In this document: positions 1 through 6,621 of the stretch, piece after piece
How positions within the stretch are numbered: the first letter of the stretch is position 1
How the letters are laid out: every line of letters starts with the position of its first letter
NCBI GenBank assembly: GCA_937889545.1
Contig: CALAOT010000126.1
Coordinates: 30,990 to 94,989, forward strand
Reading direction: 5' to 3'
DNA from: an uncultured Opitutaceae bacterium
Lineage (GTDB): Bacteria; Verrucomicrobiota; Verrucomicrobiia; Opitutales; Opitutaceae
DNA: 64,000 nt
The notes under the pieces: model-generated
Told to the model about the DNA's origin: nothing
What the model saw: only the letters and a program-made list of their open reading frames with translations
Database searches by the model: none
Made by a program: the position numbers and the translations under genes

Positions 1-297
1 CTCCTATGGCAGTTTCACGGCGTGCGGAGGATCCTCAAGGCGCGTCGAAGCCGATTCGGAGCCGCCTAGCACCCGGCGGCGCAAAGCCTTCAGGTTTAGT
101 CCCGTCGTAGCCATTGGCTGCAGCGGACCGTCGGCCCAGAATAGCACGTCTCCCCGCGCTGTCTATCGCGTCCCAGGAGCACCTGTAGCATTGGGAGAAG
201 GAGTTCGGCGCCTGGGCGGCTGCGGGGGCCGACGCCGCAACTTGAATCAAGTTGACTTGCTAGTGGGGATTTTGAGCTTTTGATTCCTTAGCTTGAT
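1..297. other. No recognisable gene
   Basis: I see no convincing coding region before the first tRNA. A short reverse-strand reading frame lies here but has no recognisable domain, and it may be the edge of a feature lying outside the window. Confidence 0.4.
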
Positions 298-372
298 GGC
301 TTCCTAGCTCAATGGTAGAGCAGCTGACTCTTAATCAGTAGGTTCGGGGTTCGAGTCCCCGGGGAGCCACCA
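298..372 (+). tRNA. tRNA-Lys (anticodon CTT)
   Basis: A complete cloverleaf can be folded. The acceptor strand GGCTTCC pairs with GGGAGCC, the anticodon loop reads ACTCTTAATC around CTT, and the T arm contains GGTTCGAGTCC. The CCA end is encoded at 370-372. It is the first of three tRNAs in one direction. Confidence 0.95.
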
Positions 373-454
373 TCATCCCCGGCGTTTTTTCCCAGTCCAA
401 GGTCAGGAGCCTCCGGATCCGAATGGCCAAGATCCAACTTTTGTCTGGGCATTT

Positions 455-529
455 GCCGGCGTAGCTCAACGGTAGAGCACCTGTTTTGTAAACAGGGGGT
501 TGCAGGTTCGATTCCCGTCGCCGGCTCCA
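455..529 (+). tRNA. tRNA-Thr (anticodon TGT)
   Basis: Acceptor strand GCCGGCG pairs with CGCCGGC. The anticodon stem-loop is CTGTT-TTGTAA-ACAG with anticodon TGT, and the T loop is TTCGATT. CCA is encoded at 527-529. It is the second gene of the tRNA cluster, 82 nt after tRNA-Lys. Confidence 0.95.
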
Positions 530-548
530 CTTTTCCCGATGATTCCAC

Positions 549-622
549 TGCCTGGTGGTGTAATGGTAGCACAGCAGACTCTGACTCTGCTTGTCTAGGT
601 TCGAGTCCTAGCCGGGCAGCCA
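549..622 (+). tRNA. tRNA-Gln (anticodon CTG)
   Basis: Acceptor strand TGCCTGG pairs with CCGGGCA. The anticodon stem-loop GCAGA-CTCTGAC-TCTGC carries CTG, and the T arm reads GGTTCGAGTCC. CCA is encoded at 620-622. It is the last gene of the three-tRNA cluster. Confidence 0.95.
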
Positions 623-981
623 ATTCCGAAGCGGCACTCCCCGGGGTCCTGCCGGGGGTCGGGCCGCGGGAGGGCTCATTAGATGCTGGCGGCCGACGCA
701 CCGAATTGGCACGATGCCCGCCCGCGGCCCCGGGAGCGCGGATGGAGGACGAGGGGATTCACTTTTTGCATTGAAAATGTGGGTTGACACTCAAGTTTTG
801 ATGAACACTCATCCGCATTCTTGCTTCGCCCTTCCCCAATCATCCACATGAAGTCTTGCGCGACGATGGATCGCTGCTCAAGAAGGGGTGTCGCAACATG
901 CGAGCCTTTCTCGACACGCCCTCAGGATTAGGTTGCAAATATTTTTACACCCCGAGTCGCCGATAGACCTTACCTCCAACC
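623..981. other. Intergenic; possible promoter for the TonB operon
   Basis: No gene is seen. A TTGACA hexamer lies at 784-789, followed 17 nt later by ACTCAT (807-812), a weak -10. An AT-rich stretch lies near 931-950. Either could serve the exbB operon, but the evidence is sequence resemblance only. Confidence 0.25.
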
Positions 982-1644
982 ATGATCACCCATAGCTTAG
1001 CCTTCGTTGTATTACTGAACAAGACGCCGATGGAGCTGTTCGCCAGCGGCGGGCCCGTCATGTGGCCCATCCTCCTGGTCGCTACCGTTGGATTGACGGT
1101 CATCATCGAGCGCCTCCTCTTCATCATTCGCGAGAACAACCAGCGAGAGCCCGAGGTGGTCGCCAAGATGCTGGAATGCGTCGAGAAGAACGACATAGAG
1201 GGCGCGATGGCGGTCGGCAAGAAGAGCGAGGATCCCGTCGCGCGCGTAGTCGTCTACAGCCTTTCGCACATCGACTCGCTTTCGAACGCGTTCTTCCGCG
1301 CATCGGGCCAGGAGCTCGCGCGCTACCAGCAGGGCATGGCCACCCTTGACACTTGCATTACCGCGGCCCCCCTCCTCGGGTTGCTGGGCACCGTCACCGG
1401 GATGATGCGCACATTCGGCGCCCTTGGCTCCGCGGGAGCCGACATCGGTGCGGCCGCCTCCACCATCACGGGCGGCGTCGCCGAGGCCCTGATCGCCACC
1501 ATGTGCGGCCTCGGGATCGCCGTCACCTGCCTGTTCCCCTTCAACTACCTGAACGCCCGCGCGGAGCAGGCCAAGCAGGAGATCGCCGACGCCTCCCACG
1601 CCCTTGAGATCCTGATCAAGAGGGCCGAGTCCCGCACGCACTGA
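982..1644 (+). CDS. exbB: ExbB/TolQ-family proton channel subunit
   Basis: This is an inner-membrane subunit that, with ExbD, uses the proton motive force to drive TonB and so powers outer-membrane receptors. Its 220 residues show the family layout: a first membrane segment (PVMWPILLVATVGLTVII), a cytoplasmic loop, and two conserved membrane segments near the C-terminus (LDTCITAAPLLGLLGTVTGM and EALIATMCGLGIAVTCLFP). The PLLGLLGTVTGM motif is diagnostic of the MotA/TolQ/ExbB family. The second ATG at 1030 is an alternative start. It heads a seven-gene same-strand run including two exbD genes and tonB, which favours ExbB over TolQ or MotA. Confidence 0.93.
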   Translation: MITHSLAFVVLLNKTPMELFASGGPVMWPILLVATVGLTVIIERLLFIIRENNQREPEVVAKMLECVEKNDIEGAMAVGKKSEDPVARVVVYSLSHIDSLSNAFFRASGQELARYQQGMATLDTCITAAPLLGLLGTVTGMMRTFGALGSAGADIGAAASTITGGVAEALIATMCGLGIAVTCLFPFNYLNARAEQAKQEIADASHALEILIKRAESRTH

Positions 1645-1665
1645 TCCGGCGCGGCACAATTCACC

Positions 1666-2112
1666 ATGGCCGGCTCAAGCTCAGGCGGCAGCAGCGGCGG
1701 GAGGAAGAAGGCTCGGATAGAGATCATACCGCTGATCGATGTCATCTTCTTCCTGCTCGCCACGTTCGTGCTGTTCACCCTTTCGCTGAACAGGTCGATG
1801 GGCCTGCGCGTCCTCCTTCCCGAGTCCGAGACGGGCGAACCCCGCGATCCCTCGGGCACGGCGACGATCACGGTCACGCAGGAGGGGACCATGGCATGGG
1901 ACAAGGACCCCGTCACGCTCGACGAGTTTCTCATCAGGCTGAAGGAATTCCACATGGAGCATCCCGACGACGCCCGCATCCTGATCAACGCCGACACCGA
2001 ATCCTCGTATTCCTCGGTGATCTATGTGCTCGACGAGGTCCGCAAGACCGGCATCCAGAAGGTCCTGATCGAGACTAGGGTCAAACCGGCCGCCACGGTG
2101 AACGGCGTCTAG
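1666..2112 (+). CDS. exbD: ExbD/TolR-family biopolymer transport protein 1
   Basis: Partner of ExbB: one transmembrane helix followed by a periplasmic domain. The N-terminus is Ser/Gly-rich and basic. Next come IEIIPLIDVIFFLLATFVLFT, whose Asp in PLIDV is the conserved proton-carrying residue of ExbD, and a periplasmic domain ending in the ILINAD..SYSSVIYVLDEVRKTG pattern. Length 148 aa is usual. It starts 21 nt after exbB. A second ExbD follows directly, and about 60 nt around the membrane helix is nearly identical between the two genes, suggesting tandem duplication with sequence homogenisation. Confidence 0.93.
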   Translation: MAGSSSGGSSGGRKKARIEIIPLIDVIFFLLATFVLFTLSLNRSMGLRVLLPESETGEPRDPSGTATITVTQEGTMAWDKDPVTLDEFLIRLKEFHMEHPDDARILINADTESSYSSVIYVLDEVRKTGIQKVLIETRVKPAATVNGV

Positions 2113-2143
2113 CAGAACCCCAACCCCTTACACACCCACCCCC

Positions 2144-2578
2144 ATGGCCGGCGGAAGCTCCCCCAGACTCGAAACTCCCAAGAGGAAGGCGCGCATCGAG
2201 ATCATACCGCTGATCGATGTCATCTTCTTCCTGCTCGCCACGTTCGTGCTGTTCACCCTTTCGCTGAGCAGGATCCAGTCGCTGCCCCTTCAGCTGCCCG
2301 TGGCCCAGGTGCAAACCAACTCAAAGCCGGATCCGGACATGGTGACGCTCCAGGTTTCAGACGCGGGCACCTACTACTGGAACAGGGAGCCGATCTCGGC
2401 AAGCGAACTGGAGCCGCGGCTCCACACCTACAAGAAGCAGGTCCAGGTTCCCCGCGTGCTGCTCGCCGGCGACAACCGGGCGCACTTCGGCGCGACCTGC
2501 TACGCGCTCGACCTCATCCGCAAGGTCGAGATCGAGCAGGTGTCGATCGAGACGCGGGTGCGCGACACCGGCAAATGA
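2144..2578 (+). CDS. exbD: ExbD/TolR-family biopolymer transport protein 2
   Basis: Second ExbD paralogue, 144 aa, with the same membrane helix as its neighbour (RIEIIPLIDVIFFLLATFVLF) including the PLID aspartate. The periplasmic domain has diverged strongly from the first copy. Two different ExbD subunits beside one ExbB suggest a hetero-oligomeric motor. The gene lies 31 nt behind exbD1, with tonB 28 nt downstream, so co-transcription is very likely. Nothing in the sequence shows which outer-membrane receptor it serves. Confidence 0.92.
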   Translation: MAGGSSPRLETPKRKARIEIIPLIDVIFFLLATFVLFTLSLSRIQSLPLQLPVAQVQTNSKPDPDMVTLQVSDAGTYYWNREPISASELEPRLHTYKKQVQVPRVLLAGDNRAHFGATCYALDLIRKVEIEQVSIETRVRDTGK

Positions 2579-2606
2579 CAGCCGCTGTCCAAAATCTAAG
2601 CACCTC

Positions 2607-3245
2607 ATGAGACGCGACTTAATCTTCGGGTTCATCGTCACCATCACGATCGAGGTCCTGGTGGGCTGGGGAGGCAACATCACCAAGTACGTTCCCAAAC
2701 CCAGGGTGAAGGAGGAGGAGATCAAGCTCGACATCGTGATGCCGAAGCTCGAGCCGGACGAGCCCGACGTCGTCGAGGAGGTGGAACAGCGGCCCGTGGA
2801 GATCGCCCCCCCGATGCAGCTCGACGTGCCCCAGGCCGTCACGCCCCAGTCGTTCGTCCAGCAGATCGAGCCTCCCCCGCCCGACCTGTCGGCGCTCGCG
2901 AAGAACATCGTCAAGATCCCCGAGGTCCGCACCGGCCTGCAGGGTGTCGAGATCTTCGACATATCGAAGCTCGACCAGCAGCCCGTCGCTCGCTTCCAGG
3001 CGCGGCCGCAGTACCCCTTCGAAATGAGGCGCGCGGGAATCTCCGGGGACGTGCTCGTGGACTTCATCGTCGACACGAACGGCGACGTCAGGAACGCATT
3101 TTCGGCCCATTCGTCGCAGCGCGAATTCGAGGCCTCGGCCGTGCAGGCGGTCAGCAAATGGAAGTTCAAGCCCGGCAGGAAGAACGGCCACGCGGTTTAC
3201 ACGCACATGCAGGTGCCAATTGTCTTCACCCTAAACGAGGAATAG
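2607..3245 (+). CDS. tonB: TonB-family energy transducer
   Basis: A periplasm-spanning protein linking the ExbB/ExbD motor to outer-membrane receptors. Its 212 residues show an N-terminal membrane anchor (LIFGFIVTITIEVLVGWGG), an acidic and proline-rich spacer (EPDEPDVVEEVEQRP, EPPPPDL), and a C-terminal TonB domain from about residue 130 with the hallmark RPQYPFEMRRAGISGDVLVDF and KWKFKPGRKNG. It is shorter than E. coli TonB but normal for this family. It follows two exbD genes and precedes a TPR protein by 3 nt. Confidence 0.92.
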   Translation: MRRDLIFGFIVTITIEVLVGWGGNITKYVPKPRVKEEEIKLDIVMPKLEPDEPDVVEEVEQRPVEIAPPMQLDVPQAVTPQSFVQQIEPPPPDLSALAKNIVKIPEVRTGLQGVEIFDISKLDQQPVARFQARPQYPFEMRRAGISGDVLVDFIVDTNGDVRNAFSAHSSQREFEASAVQAVSKWKFKPGRKNGHAVYTHMQVPIVFTLNEE

Positions 3246-3248
3246 ACC

Positions 3249-4679
3249 GTGCCTTCCCATTTCCAGCACACAGCCGCCCGGGGGCTCGGCATCGCGGCCC
3301 TTGCGCTCGTTCTTTCACTACCGGCCGGGCTATACGCCGAAGGCGATCAGCCCCAGGGCGAGCCGTACAGCCTCTCCGACGCCGTGGGCGACGGGTTGGC
3401 AAAAATCAGGCCGCTTCTCGAGCAAAAGGACTACGTCGCCTCGAGCAAGATCGTCGACGAACTTATCGCCGTGGCGGAGCACGACAGCTACGACATGGAT
3501 ATCCTCCTCGAGACGAGGGCACGCATCCTGATCCAGCAGGCCAATTACCCCGCCGCGATCAAGCCGATGGAGGCCGCGCTTGATATCGCCGACCGGCACC
3601 ACTTCAACAGCGTCAAGACGGAGACGGATATCCTAAACCTGCTCGCGCAGCTCTACTACCAGACAGCCGAAGATTCCAAGAAGGCACGTGAGGACCAGAT
3701 TGCCGCCTATGCGAAGGCCATTGGCTACATGCAGCGGTATTTCAAGCTCAACCCCAAGCCGAACGAGGACATCTCGTTTTCCTACGCCCAGCTCCTCTAC
3801 GCAGAGGCGGTTGCGAAGAACCCGGAGCATCCCGACGCGGATTTGATCACGCAGGCGCGCGTGCAGGTGGAGAAGGTCCTGCTCATGACCGTGCACCCGA
3901 AGGACACCACGTACGCCTTCCTCCTGGCGACGCTGAACCAGGAGCAGAACTATACCCGGGGCGCCGAGCTCCTCGAGCTCATGCTTTCACGGAATCCCAC
4001 CAACAAGACCTACTGGGGGGACTTGGTCATGTTCTACATGATGCTGGGCCAAAGCACCAAGGATGAGGGGAAGATCCGCCAGTATAACATTCGGGCGATC
4101 AACACGATAGAGCGGGCCCAGACGCTCGGTTTCCTGAAGACGCCAAAGGACAACTTCAACCTCTTCACCCTCTACTATAACTCCAACCAGTTTGGCACGG
4201 CCGCCGACCTGCTCTATGCGGGTCTCAAGGGGGGCACCATCGATCCAACCCTTACGAACTGGCAACTTCTGGCCTCTTCGTACGAGCAGATCAACAAAGA
4301 GTTCATGTCGATAGAGGCCCTGAAGGAGGCGTCAAAGCGCTTCCCGGATAAGGGCGAGCTCAATTTCAAGATCGCCCAGGTTTATTACAGCCTCGGCAAG
4401 AATGAGGATGCCCTCGCGTACTCGAAGATCGCGATCGAAAAGGGCGGCCTTTCAAAGCCGCTTCAGACCTTCGAGTTCATCGCCTACCTGGCCTATGAGC
4501 AGCACCAGTATGATTTCGCCAAGGTGACGCTCGACAAGGCTATCGAGCTGAAGCAGGGCAACCCCGACCATCAAATGTCCGTATTGAGGAGCGCGATCGA
4601 GGACGCCATCAAGGAGCAAAAGGAGAAAGAAGACAAGAAGGCCGCCCAACAGACCGCAGCAGCTGAGCCAACATCATGA
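3249..4679 (+). CDS. Secreted TPR-repeat protein of the TonB operon
   Basis: A 476-aa protein with an N-terminal signal sequence (GLGIAALALVLSLPAGLYA) followed by helical tetratricopeptide-like repeats through most of its length and a charged C-terminal tail. TPR proteins are scaffolds, and one placed directly behind tonB probably organises the transporter complex in the periplasm; that role is inferred from context. The start is GTG, 3 nt after the tonB stop. Its stop overlaps the next gene's ATG (ATGA at 4676-4679), so translation is probably coupled. I can name no enzymatic activity. Confidence 0.8.
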   Translation: MPSHFQHTAARGLGIAALALVLSLPAGLYAEGDQPQGEPYSLSDAVGDGLAKIRPLLEQKDYVASSKIVDELIAVAEHDSYDMDILLETRARILIQQANYPAAIKPMEAALDIADRHHFNSVKTETDILNLLAQLYYQTAEDSKKAREDQIAAYAKAIGYMQRYFKLNPKPNEDISFSYAQLLYAEAVAKNPEHPDADLITQARVQVEKVLLMTVHPKDTTYAFLLATLNQEQNYTRGAELLELMLSRNPTNKTYWGDLVMFYMMLGQSTKDEGKIRQYNIRAINTIERAQTLGFLKTPKDNFNLFTLYYNSNQFGTAADLLYAGLKGGTIDPTLTNWQLLASSYEQINKEFMSIEALKEASKRFPDKGELNFKIAQVYYSLGKNEDALAYSKIAIEKGGLSKPLQTFEFIAYLAYEQHQYDFAKVTLDKAIELKQGNPDHQMSVLRSAIEDAIKEQKEKEDKKAAQQTAAAEPTS

Positions 4680-5221
4680 AGAAAACGAAAGTCTACTTAA
4701 TCGTTCCGCTCGTCGTCCTTATCGTGTTCGGTGCGTACTATTGGAGCTTCAAGTCCGATTACGACGCCAAGCAGGCCACCATCGTCGCCGCGATTAAGGA
4801 GCAAAAGCTCGAGAAGCTCAGGCAGGAGGCCGTGCTGCGCGAGGCCGCGATCCGTGACGCCATCGAGGCACAGAATCAGCGCAAGAAGGAGCGGCAGGAG
4901 CGCGATGCAAGGGAGCAAAAGCAGAAGGACGACAAGGAAAACGCCAAGCTCAACGCAGACAAGGCCGTCCAGGAGGAGCAGAAGCTCGAGCGGCAGGTCG
5001 AAAAGGTGACCGGCGACGTCAAGACCGAAAAAGAGGAGATCGTGAAGATCGAGGCGGAGAACAAGAAGGCTGTGGCGGAGGAGGCCTTCCTCAAGGAGTA
5101 TGTGAAGATGGCCCAGGACAACCAGGCCAGCCTCGCGGCCGTGCTTACGAAGATCGCGGCCGCGGACGCCGCGGTCGCAAAGGCCGCCGCGGCAGCTGCC
5201 GCAGCCGCCGCCAAGAAATAA
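4676..5221 (+). CDS. Membrane-anchored coiled-coil protein A of the TonB operon
   Basis: A 181-aa protein with one N-terminal membrane segment (VYLIVPLVVLIVFGAYYW), a long highly charged Lys/Glu/Gln-rich region that should form a coiled coil (residues about 25-150), and an Ala-rich tail ending in Lys. It overlaps the TPR gene by 4 nt. The layout resembles the next protein, with a short MKK N-terminus, one helix and a charged rod, so the two look like diverged paralogues. A structural or tethering role in the TonB complex is inference. Confidence 0.75.
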   Translation: MKKTKVYLIVPLVVLIVFGAYYWSFKSDYDAKQATIVAAIKEQKLEKLRQEAVLREAAIRDAIEAQNQRKKERQERDAREQKQKDDKENAKLNADKAVQEEQKLERQVEKVTGDVKTEKEEIVKIEAENKKAVAEEAFLKEYVKMAQDNQASLAAVLTKIAAADAAVAKAAAAAAAAAAKK

Positions 5222-5254
5222 CCCGACCCAGCCCCTTACAGAGAAAGCTCTCTC

Positions 5255-5794
5255 ATGAAAAAATGGATGTACGTGCTCGGCCCCGGCTTAATGCTGGCGG
5301 TATTCCTGTTCTTCTATTTCGCGAGCAAGTCTGAGACCGACGCCCGCCTGAAGGAGGAAAAGGCCCACAAGGAGCAGGTCGAAAAGGACGCCGAGGCCAA
5401 GAAGCAGGCCGCCGAGGCGAAGGCCCGGGCCGACGCCGAGGCGCGCAACGCCCAGCGCACGACCGACGAAGCCAAGATCGCGAAGGACAAGCAGGACAAG
5501 TACGATTCAGATATGCGCCGGATCAAGGACGACACCGACAAGGCGAGCGCCAATGCGGAGACCTACGCAAAGCAGGTATCGGAGCTCACCATCGAGCTCG
5601 ACACCCTCCGCAAGCAGAAGGACACTATGACCCGGGACGGCTTTGACCTTGCGAAGCACGTCGAGCTTGCCGAGGTGGCCCGACGCAATGCGGAGCTGGA
5701 GATCCAGCGCATGGTTGAGATGATCGCGAACAGGGCGGACCAGAGCACCATGACCAAGATGCCGCCGCCGCCGCCGCCGCCGAAGGAGAGCTGA
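5255..5794 (+). CDS. Membrane-anchored coiled-coil protein B of the TonB operon
   Basis: A 179-aa protein with an N-terminal membrane helix (YVLGPGLMLAVFLFFYFA), a charged coiled-coil rod rich in Lys, Glu, Ala and Asp (about residues 25-155), and a proline-rich end containing seven consecutive prolines. A purine-rich stretch (AGAGAAAG) before the ATG may be its ribosome binding site. It is the last gene of the operon. No domain is recognised. A role as a periplasmic or cytoplasmic strut for the TonB machinery is inference from position and from its similarity to the preceding protein. Confidence 0.75.
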   Translation: MKKWMYVLGPGLMLAVFLFFYFASKSETDARLKEEKAHKEQVEKDAEAKKQAAEAKARADAEARNAQRTTDEAKIAKDKQDKYDSDMRRIKDDTDKASANAETYAKQVSELTIELDTLRKQKDTMTRDGFDLAKHVELAEVARRNAELEIQRMVEMIANRADQSTMTKMPPPPPPPKES

Positions 5795-6093
5795 CTTCCC
5801 GAGACGGCCACCAGGTTTCCGGATTTCCCTTATCTTGATTGGGCCTCGGACCCGCCTTCGGGCTCCACGCGCGACGCAGTCGAAGCCTAGCTTGAGAATC
5901 TTTGCGACGCCCGATATCCGCGATTCACTCCTTTTTTCCGCTTCCGACTCAACGACTGCGTGAGCCTACTTATCACGGGACGGCGCGAAAACCCGGCCGT
6001 TCAGGGCCGGGAGGTTCTGTCCGTCAAGTTGCGCACATTTTAAAATCGGGAGTGCGGAGGAAGGATCTATGTTGATCGCTCACGCGAATCAGT
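5795..6093. other. Intergenic, with a GC hairpin
   Basis: No gene is seen. A short hairpin (CCCGGCC, loop, GGGCCGG) lies near 5992-6012 and could end the TonB operon transcript, but it lacks a T-run. The stretch just before 6094 contains CTCACGCGA, which also precedes the tRNA-Pro copies further right. Confidence 0.3.
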
Positions 6094-6145
6094 CGTGGCG
6101 TAGCTTAACCTGGTAAAGTGCTACGTTCGGGACATAGAGGTTAGG
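6094..6145 (+). pseudogene. Decayed 5' half of tRNA-Pro
   Basis: About 43 nt matches the 5' half of the intact tRNA-Pro at 21476, from the acceptor strand through D arm and anticodon loop (CTACGTTCGGGACATAG), with several substitutions, then loses similarity. It is preceded by CTCACGCGAatcAGT, like the region upstream of the other copies. About 30 nt downstream a TATCACAG element resembles the repeat block that follows the 15.8 and 16.9 kb half-tRNAs. I read it as the oldest of several displaced tRNA halves. Confidence 0.7.
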
Positions 6146-6162
6146 ATATACCCATAAATGGC

Positions 6163-6613
6163 TCACAAAAGATTATCACAGTTTTTGTATTGTTTCCGTG
6201 AACTTTGAGGCCTCTTTTTGGCCTTTTCGGCAGCCGCCCAGTGCCCGGCAAATTTGCTCGTGCGGCCCCTTGCCGAGCGCTCCCTCTTGAGCGCCGCCTC
6301 TACTTTCTTGACGTTGAAGCACCACTGGGAGCTGGGCTTCTCGGCCGGGATCTCGCCCTCGTTGACCGCCCTGTAAACGCTCGACGCGCTCTACAAGTCC
6401 GGTGGCATGAATGCGACGTGCGGACAACAGGCCAACAGACGTTGGCCGCGCGGCGAACAGCCGCGTAGGCGCGCCATGTTGGTCTTCGCAGCCGACTCGT
6501 CGATGAAGACGAGCGTCGCCGGATCGAGCCCGCCCTGGCTGCGGATCTATCGCCGGCGGGCTCGGACAATGTCCGGCCGGTTCTGCTCAGAAGCCCGAAG
6601 CATCTTTTTCTAT
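6163..6613 (-). pseudogene. IS630-type transposase fragment joined to an excisionase-like HTH fragment
   Basis: One reverse frame with two stops reads first as an IS630 transposase core (SEQNRPDIVRARRR, then LVFIDESAAKTNMARLRG and SPRGQRLL, containing the first DDE aspartate). After a stop it reads as an HTH segment of the excisionase/MerR type (VYRAVNEGEIPAEK, then QWCFNVKKVEAALKRE). Neither end is complete. The first part is an insertion-sequence relic. The second may be an excisionase relic of an old integrated element, which would fit its place next to the decayed tRNA half at 6094. Confidence 0.65.
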
Positions 6614-6621
6614 TTAAGCTG

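Noticed and set aside
309..701. A 130-codon reverse frame over the tRNA cluster
   Set aside because: Its residues (ATGIEPATPCLQN, GTRTPNLLIKSQ) are the well-known false translation of tRNA genes read backwards.
4876..5214. A reverse Ala/Ser-rich frame over the first coiled-coil gene
   Set aside because: It mirrors the Ala-rich tail of the forward gene and has no independent support.
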